From: Limosilactobacillus reuteri subsp. reuteri
GTDB taxonomy: Bacteria > Bacillota > Bacilli > Lactobacillales > Lactobacillaceae
Direction: 5' to 3'
Length of the DNA stretch: 64,000 nucleotides
Assembly: GCF_000016825.1 (NCBI RefSeq)
Contig: NC_009513.1
Coordinates: forward strand, 441,501 to 505,500
The notes under the pieces were generated by a model. The model ran no database searches. It had not been told where the DNA came from and saw only the letters and a list, made by a program, of their open reading frames with translations. The stretch's first letter is position 1. Each line of letters starts with the position of its first letter. The translations under genes were made by a program, and so were the position numbers. Shown piece by piece: positions 9,006-18,627 of this stretch.

Positions 9006-9590
9006 CTATTTGTTTCTGCGTTCTTTACAGTTTAAGTTTAACTGATTGCTAATTGAAAATGACATGCTGGTATTAAGATTAGGGGAACGCTTCATTAATC
9101 GTGCTAATAAAGGTTCTTGTTCACTTCGTCGAGCCCAATGGTTAAGAATACTAGCGATTAGAATTGCTAGAGGTTCATCTTCTTTTTTATTTATCTTTAA
9201 TTCATGACAATATCCGCTTGATAGTTTAACGGGTTGAATTGAAAAAACTAAGTGACTACCGGAAAAAACACGGTAACGGCTTGTTAATGGTGAACCAACA
9301 ACGATCCAGTTAATACCGCGTATATAAATAACCTGTTGAACAAATCCAAGACCTTTCCCAATTGTTCCAACGCGTTGTCGATTAACATATAATGCGAATT
9401 TGGGTAACAGTCCAAGAGTTAATTGCTTTACTTCAGCTAATAAGGCTCCATCAATTGCATACAATGATAGGGCATCGTACCTCATTCCCCACTTACCGAC
9501 AAGAAGATAGCACGATTTACCATTCTTATCGCGAATGACGGTCGTTCCATGTAAATCACTTGAACGATCGCGAATATATAATTGTCGCAC
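9006..9590 (-). CDS. LURP-one-related / YxjI family protein
   Basis: A 194-aa protein with the tubby-C-terminal-like beta-barrel pattern of the LURP-one-related family: an N-terminal MRQLYIRDRS, then short strands with a TVIRDKNGKSCYLLVGKWG turn, and a strand-rich middle ending near residue 140. There are no catalytic residues or membrane segments. It is convergent with smpB and divergent from ung. Bacterial members have no settled function; phospholipid or membrane association is only an analogy to tubby-like scramblases. Confidence 0.65.
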   Translation of the reverse strand: MRQLYIRDRSSDLHGTTVIRDKNGKSCYLLVGKWGMRYDALSLYAIDGALLAEVKQLTLGLLPKFALYVNRQRVGTIGKGLGFVQQVIYIRGINWIVVGSPLTSRYRVFSGSHLVFSIQPVKLSSGYCHELKINKKEDEPLAILIASILNHWARRSEQEPLLARLMKRSPNLNTSMSFSISNQLNLNCKERRNK

Positions 9591-9740
9591 TTTGCCACCA
9601 CCATTCTTTGATAATCTACCTTTTATTTTACCAGCTTCTTAGCAAATTTGGTGAAGAAACTTCTAAGTTAAAAAACGCTTCCAATTTATCCCATGATGAT
9701 GTTTAATTATGCTAAAATAATAGGCGAGGTGCTAATAATC

Positions 9741-10430
9741 GTGAAACAATTAATTCATAACGACTGGTGGGAAGTTTTAAAGCCCCAGTTTGAAAGTGCG
9801 TATTATGCGCAATTGCATAATTTCCTAAAAGAAGAATATACCCATCAAACGATCTATCCAGAAATGCATCATATTTTTGAAGCATTTGAATGGACTCCTT
9901 TTAGTAAGGTTAAAGTTGTTATCCTTGGTCAAGATCCTTATCATGGACCAAACCAAGCTCATGGGTGTAGTTTTTCAGTACTGCCTGGGGTACCGGTCCC
10001 GCCTTCATTACAGAATATTTACAAAGAATTGCAAAGTGATTTAGGTTGTACACCGGTAAATCACGGCTATTTGAAGAAATGGGCTGATCAAGGTGTCCTG
10101 TTGTTAAATTCGGTTTTGACAGTACGAGCAGGGCAAGCATATTCTCACCGTGGACATGGCTGGGAGCAATTAACAGATGCGGCGATTCATGCTTTATCTG
10201 AACGTCCTAAACCAGTGGTGTTCATCTTGTGGGGACGAGCTGCTCGAAATAAGAAACAGTTAATTAATACGAAGACAAATATCGTTCTTGAATCAGCTCA
10301 CCCGAGTCCATTATCTGCTAACCGTGGATTCTTTGGTTCTCGACCATTTTCTAAAACAAACGAAGCACTTCAGGCAATGGGAGAACAGCCAATTGATTGG
10401 CAACTGCCTGCCGAACCAAATTATCGTTAA
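9741..10430 (+). CDS. ung: uracil-DNA glycosylase (family 1)
   Basis: Removes uracil from DNA in base-excision repair. The water-activating loop GQDPYH is at 63-68 with Asp65, and the Leu-intercalation motif [10 protein letters not shown] lies near the C-terminus. GTG at 9741 is chosen because it follows GAGGTG at good spacing and gives 229 aa, the normal family length; an in-frame upstream ATG at 9693 would add 16 non-conserved residues. It is followed 60 bases later by pta, an order common in lactobacilli. Confidence 0.95.
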   Translation: MKQLIHNDWWEVLKPQFESAYYAQLHNFLKEEYTHQTIYPEMHHIFEAFEWTPFSKVKVVILGQDPYHGPNQAHGCSFSVLPGVPVPPSLQNIYKELQSDLGCTPVNHGYLKKWADQGVLLLNSVLTVRAGQAYSHRGHGWEQLTDAAIHALSERPKPVVFILWGRAARNKKQLINTKTNIVLESAHPSPLSANRGFFGSRPFSKTNEALQAMGEQPIDWQLPAEPNYR

Positions 10431-10490
10431 AGATGTGATTGTTAGTCACAACTTTAAAATGTTTAGTGACCATAAGGAGGTACTTGCATT

Positions 10491-11465
10491 ATGGAATTAT
10501 TTGATGAGATTGCTGCAAAGATTAAGGGACAAAACAAGACAATTGTTTTCCCTGAAGGTGAAGATAAGCGGATTTTAGGAGCTGCTGTCCGCTTAAAGAA
10601 AGATAATTTAGTAGAGCCGATTTTACTTGGTGATGAAGAAGCGATTAAAGAAGTTGCAAGTAAAAACGGTTTTGATCTTGCTGGCCTTCAAATTATCGAT
10701 CCAGCAACTTATCCAGAAGACGATAAGCAAGCAATGTTTGACTCATTAATGGAACGGCGCAAAGGGAAGAATACTCCTGAAGAAATTCAAAAGATGCTTG
10801 AAGATGTGAGCTACTTTGGAACGATGCTTGTTTACATGGGAAAGGCTGATGGAATGGTTTCTGGTGCTGTTCATTCAACTGGGGCAACTGTTCGACCTGC
10901 ATTACAAATCATTAAGACTAAGCCTGGTGCCCATCGAATTAGTGGGGCTTTCCTCATGATTAAAGGCGATCAACGTTATATCTTTGCTGATTGTGCGATT
11001 AATATTGAATTGGATGCGCCAACAATGGCTGAAGTGGCAATTCAAAGTGCAGAAACAGCTCGCTTATTTGAAATTGATCCTAAGGTTGCGCTTCTTAGTT
11101 TTTCAACTAAGGGTTCTGCTAAGGGCGAAATGGTTACCAAGGTTGCGGATGCTGCTAAGCTAGTTCATGAATTGGATCCCGACTTACCAGCTGATGGTGA
11201 ACTACAATTTGATGCTGCTGTTGTTCCATCAGTAGGTGAACTTAAAGCCCCTGATTCAAAAGTTGCTGGTCATGCCAATGTCTTTATTTTCCCAAGTCTG
11301 GAAGCAGGTAATATTGGTTACAAGATTGCGCAACGATTTGGCGGGTTTACAGCAGTTGGTCCTATTCTTCAAGGACTTAACGCACCGATTGCAGACCTTT
11401 CACGGGGATGTAGTGAAGATGATGCTTATAAGGTTGCAATGATTACCGCAGCACAAGCATTGTAA
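10491..11465 (+). CDS. pta: phosphate acetyltransferase
   Basis: Interconverts acetyl-CoA and acetyl phosphate. In a heterofermenter it links acetyl phosphate from the phosphoketolase route to acetyl-CoA and ethanol formation. It has 324 aa, the length of the short single-domain Pta class, with characteristic segments VFPEGEDKRIL at the start, DGMVSGAVHSTGATVRPALQ in the middle and GPILQGLNAPIADLSRG near the end. ATG 10491 follows AAGGAGG. A strong terminator follows. Confidence 0.95.
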   Translation: MELFDEIAAKIKGQNKTIVFPEGEDKRILGAAVRLKKDNLVEPILLGDEEAIKEVASKNGFDLAGLQIIDPATYPEDDKQAMFDSLMERRKGKNTPEEIQKMLEDVSYFGTMLVYMGKADGMVSGAVHSTGATVRPALQIIKTKPGAHRISGAFLMIKGDQRYIFADCAINIELDAPTMAEVAIQSAETARLFEIDPKVALLSFSTKGSAKGEMVTKVADAAKLVHELDPDLPADGELQFDAAVVPSVGELKAPDSKVAGHANVFIFPSLEAGNIGYKIAQRFGGFTAVGPILQGLNAPIADLSRGCSEDDAYKVAMITAAQAL

Positions 11466-11474
11466 ATATTGATG

Positions 11475-11527
11475 AAAAGGAAGTGGGACTAAAAACTCGC
11501 AAGCGAGTTTAGTCCCACTTCCTTTGC
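11475..11527 (+). terminator. pta terminator (GTGGGACT-type hairpin)
   Basis: Stem AAGGAAGTGGGACT... paired with ...AGTCCCACTTCCTT around an inner CTCGC/GCGAG stem. The same GTGGGACT hairpin class recurs at 33.99 kb. Confidence 0.85.
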
Positions 11528-11584
11528 TTTTTAAACATGAGATGGGTACAATAAGGCTAGTATTTTAAACTTGGAGAGAGTACT

Positions 11585-12043
11585 ATGGAGAGCTTAACGT
11601 TAACGAATCGGGACGCAACAATTGCCCTTGGAAAGAAAATTGGTCAGCAATTAGTTGCCGGGGATGTGCTAGTCTTAGACGGTGATTTAGGAGCAGGCAA
11701 GACTACTTTTACCAAGGGATTGGCTGCAGGGTTAGAAATTCCTGATATCATTAAAAGTCCTACTTTTACAATTATTCATGAATATCAAGATGGCCGTCTC
11801 CCCTTATATCATATGGATGCATATCGCTTAGAAAATGGGGGAGCAGAAGATCTCGGACTTGAAGAATACTTTGATGGTGATGGAGTTTCAGTTGTTGAAT
11901 GGGCTGAATTTGTTGAAGATGAATTGCCAGCTGACTTTTTAGCTATCCACTTCAAGCGAACAGATGATGATAATACTCGTGTTCTGGAATTTGAACCCCA
12001 TGGACAGCATTTTGACCAAATTGTAAAAAGCGTGGTGGGATAA
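11585..12043 (+). CDS. tsaE: tRNA threonylcarbamoyladenosine biosynthesis ATPase TsaE
   Basis: P-loop ATPase of the TsaBDE complex that makes t6A37 on tRNAs reading ANN codons. At 152 aa it has the Walker A motif GDLGAGKTTF (about 35-44) and the family segment IIKSPTFTIIHEY. Its stop codon overlaps the ATG of the next gene (TAATG), giving tight coupling. The pta-tsaE-GNAT order is usual for the genus. Confidence 0.93.
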   Translation: MESLTLTNRDATIALGKKIGQQLVAGDVLVLDGDLGAGKTTFTKGLAAGLEIPDIIKSPTFTIIHEYQDGRLPLYHMDAYRLENGGAEDLGLEEYFDGDGVSVVEWAEFVEDELPADFLAIHFKRTDDDNTRVLEFEPHGQHFDQIVKSVVG

Positions 12044-12552
12044 TGGCAGATGACATTTCGATAAAGCTAGCAACGAGTGAGGATGCCGGGGCTGTTTTGC
12101 AATTTTTACGGGTAACTGCAACTGAAAGTGACGCGGTATTAGTTCCGCATCTAAATGAGATTAGTGAAAAGACAGAAGCAAAAAATATCGATTTAATAAA
12201 TCAATTTGATGATTGTGTTATTTTACTTGCGATGCTCGGCGAAGAGATTGTGGGGATGGTTACTGTAATGGTATTAGATCATCAACCGACAACCGGTGAA
12301 TTAGGAGTCGTGGTACGGAAAAAGTATTGGCGAAACGGAATCGGTCGCTTATTAGTCGATGAAGCAGAATATTGGTTTAATACTTATAGTAGTTTAGAAA
12401 ATTTGGTCCTGACAGTTTTTGAGGATAATATTCCGGCAATTAATCTTTATCAGCAATTACACTTTGTTACAATAGGAAAAACAGTTGAGCAGGGTCGTAA
12501 TGTCCTGCAAATGCAATACGATAATAAAAAAGAGGAAACAATGGAAAAGTAA
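12043..12552 (+). CDS. GNAT-family N-acetyltransferase
   Basis: A 169-aa protein with the acetyl-CoA binding motif A of GNAT enzymes, GVVVRKKYWRNGIGRLLVDE (about 88-107; the RNGIG turn grips the pyrophosphate), and a C-terminal LTVFEDNIPAINLYQQLHF segment typical of the fold. It is translationally coupled to tsaE. A RimI-like role in protein acetylation would fit beside t6A genes, but the substrate cannot be read from sequence. Confidence 0.8.
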   Translation: MADDISIKLATSEDAGAVLQFLRVTATESDAVLVPHLNEISEKTEAKNIDLINQFDDCVILLAMLGEEIVGMVTVMVLDHQPTTGELGVVVRKKYWRNGIGRLLVDEAEYWFNTYSSLENLVLTVFEDNIPAINLYQQLHFVTIGKTVEQGRNVLQMQYDNKKEETMEK

Positions 12553-12572
12553 GCCATTATTTCCTCTTTCTT
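12529..12572 (+). terminator. terminator overlapping the end of the GNAT gene
   Basis: AGAGGAAACAATGG pairs with CCATTATTTCCTCT; the first arm lies inside the last codons of the acetyltransferase gene and T-rich DNA follows. Confidence 0.65.
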
Positions 12573-12584
12573 TGTATACTAGCT

Positions 12585-13007
12585 TTATTTTTTATGTAGT
12601 ACTTGCATAATGTTTCGCCAAAAGGATCCCTTTGCTTGCTGTTTACTAACGTCTTGCGTTACCTCTACACATCCAAGGTATTTATTTTGATCATCACGTA
12701 AGGCGTAAAAGGCAATATTTACAGGTTGACCATGATGCTTGATCATAATGCTAATTGAATCGCGGTCTCCGCTATGCATATCATGAAGGACTTGTTTAAC
12801 ATGGTTTTGACTATGCCCGGGATGAACCTCAAGCACATGTTTACCTAGATCTGCATCAGTTCGTTTGAATAAACGATGCCGATTGGCTGATGACCAGCGA
12901 ATGATGTCATTTTCATCAACGAAATCGAATTCTACGGGGATGGTTTCAAAAATAGTATTAAGTTGTTCAATACTTAGTTTTCCACCTTTAAGATTAATAT
13001 CTGTCAT
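12585..13007 (-). CDS. PAS-domain protein (DUF438-type PAS)
   Basis: A 140-aa soluble protein consisting essentially of one PAS domain. It matches the C-terminal PAS module of DUF438 proteins: IPVEFDFVDENDIIRWSS, then a conserved HPGHSQNHVKQVL segment, and YLGCVEVTQDVSK at the end. No output domain is attached, so it may sense a small ligand for a partner protein. The gene is convergent with the GNAT gene and its start is 11 bases downstream of the exonuclease gene, so the two are probably co-transcribed. Confidence 0.75.
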   Translation of the reverse strand: MTDINLKGGKLSIEQLNTIFETIPVEFDFVDENDIIRWSSANRHRLFKRTDADLGKHVLEVHPGHSQNHVKQVLHDMHSGDRDSISIMIKHHGQPVNIAFYALRDDQNKYLGCVEVTQDVSKQQAKGSFWRNIMQVLHKK

Positions 13008-13018
13008 GGTTCTCTCCT

Positions 13019-13558
13019 TTAGCCGATTAAATTAATAAAGGGCTGAATTTGTTGCGGGGTAAAATGCTTACTTTGATAAAGCAGAATGTTAGCGCAAGCC
13101 TGGGCATCATCAAGAGCATTATGGTGGTGATGAAGGTCAATATTTAACGCGTCGCAAACAGTATTAAGTTTATAATTTGTTAGTCCTGGAATCAACTGGC
13201 GGCTTGAAGCAACAGTATCGAGTGTCTGGTAGGCGGGGACTTCGATATTGTAATGCTCTAACGTATTTCTTAAAACGCTATTATCAAACCGATTATTATG
13301 GGCAATAACCAGTTTATCAGGAGTGTAGAATTGGTTGATATGTTCCCATACTTCTGGAAAATCAGGCGCATTTTGGACGTCACGCTCATGAATACCGTGG
13401 ATCTGAGTATTACGCCAAAAGAATTTAGTATGAGGATTAATTAGGGTGTAAAATTCGTCGGCAATTTGTCCATTCCGAACGATTGTGAGTGCAAGTGAAC
13501 ATGCACTGTAACGCTTGCCATTAGCAGTCTCAAAGTCCATTGCTATAAAATTCATCAT
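13019..13558 (-). CDS. DEDDh 3'-5' exonuclease (DnaQ/epsilon-like)
   Basis: A 179-aa exonuclease of the DNA polymerase III epsilon superfamily. The DEDDh residues are visible: FIAMDFETANG (D, E), AHNNRFDNSVL (D) and HHNALDDAQACA (H, D). There is no polymerase or helicase domain, so it is a stand-alone proofreading- or RNase T-like nuclease. The start is ATG 13558, directly after AAGGAG; a TTG codon 15 bases earlier is part of the ribosome site region and is not used here. It is divergent from murB. Confidence 0.85.
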   Translation of the reverse strand: MMNFIAMDFETANGKRYSACSLALTIVRNGQIADEFYTLINPHTKFFWRNTQIHGIHERDVQNAPDFPEVWEHINQFYTPDKLVIAHNNRFDNSVLRNTLEHYNIEVPAYQTLDTVASSRQLIPGLTNYKLNTVCDALNIDLHHHHNALDDAQACANILLYQSKHFTPQQIQPFINLIG

Positions 13559-13682
13559 ACATTCTCCTTGCAAAAGTCGATAATTTTATTTTACAATCAA
13601 CTAATCATTTTTCAAAACTTTTACTTTTGAAAAATGATACAATAGCTCTTGAAAGTAAATACAAAAAAGGAAGAAATAGAGA

Positions 13683-14579
13683 ATGGCTAATTTGATGAAC
13701 GAATTTCCTGATATTGAAATTAAACAAGATGAACCATTAATGAATTACACCTATACTAAAACAGGAGGTCCAGCTGACTGGTTGGCTTTTCCCGAAACGA
13801 TTGACCAGGTAAAAGAATTGGTTGATTATGTTCGTGAGCATGAAATGGGCTTAACAGTTTTAGGAAACGCCAGTAATTTAATTGTTGGCGATGGCGGTAT
13901 AGATGATTTAACAATTATTCTTACGCGGCTTAATAAAATTGAAGTTCATGATAATAAGGTAACTGCACAGGCAGGGGCATCTTATATTGCAACAACCGAG
14001 GCAGCTCGTGATAGTGAACTTACTGGATTAGAATTTGCTGCTGGTATTCCGGGCAGTATTGGTGGAGCTGTCTTCATGAATGCCGGTGCATATGGTGGTG
14101 AAACTAAAAATGTTGTTTCTGAGGCAACCGTAATGTTGCCCGATGGAACGATCAAACACCTTACTAATGAAGAATTGGACTTTGGTTATCGGCATAGCAG
14201 TATTCAAGATAATAATGGCGTCGTGTTAGATGCTACGTTTGCTTTGGAACCGGGTAAGTATGATGAGATCAAAGCAAGGATGGACGATCTGAATGAACGG
14301 CGAGAAGCTAAGCAGCCATTAGATCTCCCATCTTGCGGAAGTGTATTTAAACGGCCAGAAGGATATTATGCCGGAAAGTTGATTCATGATGCTGGATTAC
14401 AAGGTTATACTTCAGGTGGGGCGCAAGTTTCGACTAAGCATGCTGGCTTTATCGTTAATATTGACCATGGAACCGCAGCAGACTACGTAAATGTTATCCA
14501 TCATGTCCAAAAGACAGTTAAAGAAAAATTTGGTGTTGATCTTGAAACCGAAGTACGGATTATCGGTCGGCAAGATTAA
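13683..14579 (+). CDS. murB: UDP-N-acetylenolpyruvoylglucosamine reductase MurB
   Basis: FAD enzyme that makes UDP-N-acetylmuramate in the cytosol. At 298 aa it is the type II (Gram-positive) form. The FAD-binding segments [29 protein letters not shown] and [20 protein letters not shown] are present, as are the catalytic Ser in [10 protein letters not shown] and the C-terminal Glu in LETEVRIIG. Its own terminator follows. Confidence 0.96.
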
Positions 14580-14585
14580 AAATAT

Positions 14586-14632
14586 AAAGTGTAAGTTTAT
14601 TAAAAGATTATTAATAAGCTTGCACTTTTATT
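14586..14632 (+). terminator. murB terminator
   Basis: AAAGTGTAAGTTTATTA pairs with TAATAAGCTTGCACTTT, followed by a T-rich tract. Confidence 0.75.
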
Positions 14633-14836
14633 ATTTTAAAGATAGTGAAGCGATGAATGAATTTAACCTAATAGTTAGGTACCGTTAAAAAGGGAAAAAA
14701 TAATTTAATTCATCTTATTATTTGTTAATTATGAAAAAATCTCACAAATTGCTCATTGAAAAATTATTATTATGGATGAAAAGCGATTTCAAAGGATTTT
14801 GAAGTATACCGATTCACTGACTGATAAAAATAACTT

Positions 14837-14864
14837 TGTAATCACTTTCAAAATATGATAGGAT
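14837..14864 (+). promoter_or_regulatory. ribose-operon promoter region with LacI/CcpA-like operator
   Basis: TGTAATCACTTTCAA (14837-14851) is, on the minus strand, one mismatch from the cre consensus (TG instead of the central CG) and also fits a LacI-family RbsR half-palindrome. It lies in the spacer between TTGTAA (14836-14841) and TAGGAT (14859-14864), an ideal position for a repressor of rbsK. The remaining 14633-14836 stretch is AT-rich with no gene that I can support. Confidence 0.45.
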
Positions 14865-14911
14865 ATTTAAGTCTCATTTTTGAAAAAATTCACAAAGTAA
14901 GGAGTATATTT

Positions 14912-15835
14912 ATGAGCAATAATGTAGTTGTTTTAGGAAGTATTAACGTTGATACTACTTATCATGTTGATCGCTTCCCTCAACCTGGTGAAACTATTTC
15001 AGCAGTAAGTAAGAGTTCTGCTCCTGGTGGTAAGGGTGCCAATCAAGCAGTTGCAGCAGCCCGCTCTGGTGCCAAAACGGCCTTTATTGGGGCAGTTGGT
15101 TCTGATAAAGAAGGAGCTTACATGCTTGAATCATTGGCTGATGACCATATTGATACACGCCACATCATGACTGATGAGTTACACGGTACTGGTAGTGCTG
15201 CGATTACTTTAGATGCTAATGGTCAAAATGACATTATGGTATATGGCGGTGCCAACCAAGCAATGGCCACTGATGTTCTTAATGGCATTGATGATGTTTT
15301 AGAAGATGCTGACTTTTTAATTAGTCAATTTGAAACACCACAAGAAGTTGCTTTAAATGCATTTAAGCAAGCTAAAAAATACGGTGTTACTACTCTTTTA
15401 AATCCAGCACCAGCTCATGAGATTTTACCAGAGTTATTAAAATATACAGATGTTATTACGCCTAATGAAAGTGAATGCGCCTTATTAACAGGTATTGAAA
15501 TTACTGATGAAGAATCAATGTTAAAGAGTGCTGATTACTTCCGTGAACGGGGAGTTAAACACCTTTTAATTACTTTAGGCTCAAAAGGAGTATTTTACTC
15601 CACACCTACAGCTCATGGATTAGTTCCAGCATTTAAGGTTAAGGCAGTTGATACTACAGCAGCTGGTGATACATTCCTTGGGGCATTAAGTTCACAATTA
15701 GAAAAGGACTTATCAAATGTTGACAAGGCACTTGTCTACGCACAACGAGCATCTAGTTTGACTGTTCAACAAATGGGAGCAATGCCTTCTATTCCAAACC
15801 ATGATGCGGTTATAAAAGCATTAGCAGAAAATTAA
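14912..15835 (+). CDS. rbsK: ribokinase
   Basis: PfkB-family kinase (307 aa) that phosphorylates D-ribose to ribose 5-phosphate. It has the N-terminal [20 protein letters not shown], the substrate-binding [16 protein letters not shown] and the C-terminal catalytic motif [12 protein letters not shown] with the base Asp. ATG 14912 follows AAGGAG; the longer in-frame reading from 14855 has no ribosome site and encodes promoter DNA. It is first in an rbsK-rbsD-permease operon, which feeds ribose into the phosphoketolase pathway. Confidence 0.95.
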   Translation: MSNNVVVLGSINVDTTYHVDRFPQPGETISAVSKSSAPGGKGANQAVAAARSGAKTAFIGAVGSDKEGAYMLESLADDHIDTRHIMTDELHGTGSAAITLDANGQNDIMVYGGANQAMATDVLNGIDDVLEDADFLISQFETPQEVALNAFKQAKKYGVTTLLNPAPAHEILPELLKYTDVITPNESECALLTGIEITDEESMLKSADYFRERGVKHLLITLGSKGVFYSTPTAHGLVPAFKVKAVDTTAAGDTFLGALSSQLEKDLSNVDKALVYAQRASSLTVQQMGAMPSIPNHDAVIKALAEN

Positions 15836-15846
15836 GGAGTACTATC

Positions 15847-16242
15847 ATGAAGAAAACAGGGATTATTAATTCAGAAGTTTCAGCTGTCGTGGCTAATATG
15901 GGACATATGGATTGGTTATCAATTGGTGATGCCGGAATGCCCGTTCCATTTGGTACTAAGAAGATTGATTTGGCTGTTGATAAGGAATTGCCAAGCTTTA
16001 TGGACGTATTGAATAATGTTCTTAAGGAAATGAAGGTTCAAAAGATTTACTTAGCTGAAGAAATCAAGGACCAAAATCCAGCACAACTTGAAAATATTAA
16101 GAAGGCATTACCAGATGTTGAGGTTGCATTTATGCCTCACAGTGAGCTTAAGAAGAGTCTTACCAAGACACATGCCTTCATTCGGACAGGGGAAATGACG
16201 CCATACTCAAACATTATCCTTGAATCAGGCGTAACATTTTAA
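15847..16242 (+). CDS. rbsD: D-ribose pyranase
   Basis: Converts the pyranose form of ribose to the furanose form that ribokinase uses. At 131 aa it has the conserved [20 protein letters not shown] start (catalytic His in GH), GDAGMPVP and the C-terminal [15 protein letters not shown]. It is 11 bases after rbsK with its own ribosome site (AAGGAG). Confidence 0.96.
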   Translation: MKKTGIINSEVSAVVANMGHMDWLSIGDAGMPVPFGTKKIDLAVDKELPSFMDVLNNVLKEMKVQKIYLAEEIKDQNPAQLENIKKALPDVEVAFMPHSELKKSLTKTHAFIRTGEMTPYSNIILESGVTF

Positions 16243-16260
16243 TATTAGGGGTTAGTTTTT

Positions 16261-17616
16261 ATGGAAAATGAAGTAAAAAAAGAGAATGGACAAAGTTGGG
16301 TTCAACTTTCAGACGGTTATTTAAGTCGGACACCAATGTTCCAATTTGTTATTTTATGTTTAATCTTCCCATTATGGGGAGCAGCGGCCAGTCTTAATGA
16401 TATTTTGATTACACAATTTAAGACGGTTTTCACCTTAAATGATACTGCAACAGCCTTTGTTCAAAGTGCCTTTTACGGTGGTTATTTCTTAATGGCAATT
16501 CCAGCTTCAATTCTTATTAAGAAGACATCATATAAGTTAGCAATTCTTATTGGGCTATTATTTTATATTATTGGTTGTGGAATGTTTTTCCCAGCTTCAC
16601 ATGTTGCTACTTATAGTATGTTTTTAGTTGCTATTTTTGCTATTGCTATTGGTTTGAGTTTTCTTGAAACTAGTTGTGATACGTATGCAACGATGTTTGG
16701 ACCAAAAGAAACTGCTAACAAACGGTTAAACGTTGCTAATGTTTTGATTCCTCTTGGTGATATCATGGGAATCGTTCTTGGTAAGTACCTTATTTTCGGT
16801 GAAGGTGGAAACATTGCCGACAAGGTTGCTAAGATGTCAAAATCTGAGGCAGAAGCTTACAATGAACACTTGCTTCAATTGACTTTGCAGCCTTATAAGT
16901 ATATTTTGATTGTTTTAATCATCATCTTTATCGTTTTGGCAGTTACTAAAATGCCTCGCGCTAAGGCCTTCTCAACTGGTTCTGAAACTAAAGAAGACCA
17001 ACCATCACTTGGCGAAACTTTCAACTACTTATTCCACAATAAGCGGTACATGAAAGGGGTTCTCTGTCAGTTTATTTATGCTGGTATGCAAACGACTGTA
17101 TGGTCATTCACTATTCGGTTAGCATTACGCCTTGATTCTCATATTTCTGATGCAGCTGCTTCAACTTTCATGATCTATAGTTACATCGCTTGGTTCTTTG
17201 GTAAGTTAGTTGCAAACTGGTTCCTTGACCGTTACTCAATTACTAAGGTATTAACTTGGTTCTCATTACTTGGAACAATTTCATTAGTAATTACCTTTAC
17301 TGTTCCTAACATCACAGCGGTAATTGCGGCAATTGCAACTAGTTTCTTCTTTGGACCAGAATGGCCAACGATCTATGCTCATACCCTTGATCAAATTCAT
17401 GAAAAGAAGTACACCGAAACTGGTGGTGCATTTATCGTTATGTCCTTAATTGGTGGTGCAATTGTTCCAACAATTCAAGGACGGGTATCAGATTTAACTG
17501 GTTCAATGCAGTTATCATTCATTGTCCCAGCAATTTGTTTCGCACTTATCACTATTTACTTCTGGACTGAGCACCGTTGGGAAAAGGCTCATCCAAATGA
17601 AGTGCAAGAACACTAA
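16261..17616 (+). CDS. sugar:proton symporter, FucP (FHS) family of MFS
   Basis: A 451-aa, 12-helix MFS protein. The segment FPLWGAAASLNDILITQF is the first-helix signature of FucP-type fucose/glucose-galactose/ribose symporters, and GLSFLETSCDTYATMFGP is the conserved fourth-to-fifth helix stretch. It lies 18 bases after rbsD, which makes ribose the likely substrate (inference from context). No ABC-type rbsABC genes are present, so this carrier probably replaces them. Confidence 0.85.
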   Translation: MENEVKKENGQSWVQLSDGYLSRTPMFQFVILCLIFPLWGAAASLNDILITQFKTVFTLNDTATAFVQSAFYGGYFLMAIPASILIKKTSYKLAILIGLLFYIIGCGMFFPASHVATYSMFLVAIFAIAIGLSFLETSCDTYATMFGPKETANKRLNVANVLIPLGDIMGIVLGKYLIFGEGGNIADKVAKMSKSEAEAYNEHLLQLTLQPYKYILIVLIIIFIVLAVTKMPRAKAFSTGSETKEDQPSLGETFNYLFHNKRYMKGVLCQFIYAGMQTTVWSFTIRLALRLDSHISDAAASTFMIYSYIAWFFGKLVANWFLDRYSITKVLTWFSLLGTISLVITFTVPNITAVIAAIATSFFFGPEWPTIYAHTLDQIHEKKYTETGGAFIVMSLIGGAIVPTIQGRVSDLTGSMQLSFIVPAICFALITIYFWTEHRWEKAHPNEVQEH

Positions 17617-17642
17617 AATTTCCCAGGAAATAATTTAATATT

Positions 17643-17685
17643 AAAGGCCCAGCGGTTATTTAATCAGCTGAGCCTTTATTTATTT
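17643..17685 (+). terminator. terminator of the ribose operon
   Basis: AAAGGCCCAGC pairs with GCTGAGCCTTT (one wobble), followed by a T-rich tail. Confidence 0.75.
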
Positions 17686-17775
17686 CCAAAACTTTAAAGT
17701 AATTTTTTTCTAGATTAAGCTAAACACGAAATGAAATGATATAATATGAACGTGATTTAGAGGATGGTGAATGCG

Positions 17776-18627
17776 ATGCAATTTATAATTTCGCTTCTAA
17801 CATGGCAGAATCTGATTCACTTAATTGATATCTTAGTAATTTGGTTTTTAATCTACGAGTTATTAATGTTAATTCGTGGTACAAGAGCTGTCCAACTATT
17901 TCGTGGTATTCTGATCATTATTTTGGTTAAGATTGTTAGTTGGTATGTTGGTTTAAGTACTGTTTCGTGGGTAATGGACCAGATTATCAACTGGGGTGTT
18001 ATTGCAATTGTCATTATCTTCCAGCCAGAGATTCGGCGCGGACTGGAACACCTTGGTCGAGGAACTTTCTTTACTCATAATCAAACAGCAAATGAGAAAG
18101 AAGAAGATATGATTAAGCAATTAGACCAAGCGATTCAGTACATGTCAAAGCGAAGAATTGGTGCTTTAATGAGTATTCAAATGAAGACTGGTCTAGAAGA
18201 GTATATTGAAACAGGTATTCCACTCGATGCTGATATTTCAGGGGCATTACTTATTAATACTTTTATTCCTAATACGCCCTTGCATGATGGAGCAGTGATT
18301 ATAAAAAATAATCGGATTGCAGTAGCGGCTGCTTATCTTCCTTTGTCTGATAGTAAATTGATTCCTAAAGAATTAGGGACACGACATCGGGCTGCTGTCG
18401 GAATTAGTGAAGTGACAGATGCATTGACAATTGTTATTTCAGAAGAAACCGGCGAAGTTTCAATTACGAAAGATAATGAATTAATTCGAAACATGTCGCG
18501 AGATGAATACCTAAAGTTCTTACGTGCTCAGTTGTATACGCATGAGCCTCAACACGAAAACTTGGTAACAGAACTTTATGCTAAGTTTCAACGTAAAGGA
18601 GGTGGCCGTCATGGGCAAGGACACTAA
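17776..18627 (+). CDS. cdaA: diadenylate cyclase CdaA
   Basis: Membrane-bound enzyme that makes the second messenger c-di-AMP from two ATP. It has three N-terminal helices (about 4-85) followed by the DAC domain with the catalytic DGA (171-173) and RHR (203-205) motifs. ATG 17776 gives 283 aa; the upstream ATG at 17764 directly abuts its only ribosome-site-like sequence and is less likely. It is the first gene of the canonical cdaA-cdaR-glmM operon, which links c-di-AMP to cell-wall precursors and osmolyte control. Confidence 0.95.
   Translation: MQFIISLLTWQNLIHLIDILVIWFLIYELLMLIRGTRAVQLFRGILIIILVKIVSWYVGLSTVSWVMDQIINWGVIAIVIIFQPEIRRGLEHLGRGTFFTHNQTANEKEEDMIKQLDQAIQYMSKRRIGALMSIQMKTGLEEYIETGIPLDADISGALLINTFIPNTPLHDGAVIIKNNRIAVAAAYLPLSDSKLIPKELGTRHRAAVGISEVTDALTIVISEETGEVSITKDNELIRNMSRDEYLKFLRAQLYTHEPQHENLVTELYAKFQRKGGGRHGQGH

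Noticed and set aside
10288..10578. ORF bridging ung and pta
   Set aside because: Entirely overlapped by ung and the start of pta in another frame, with no ribosome site.
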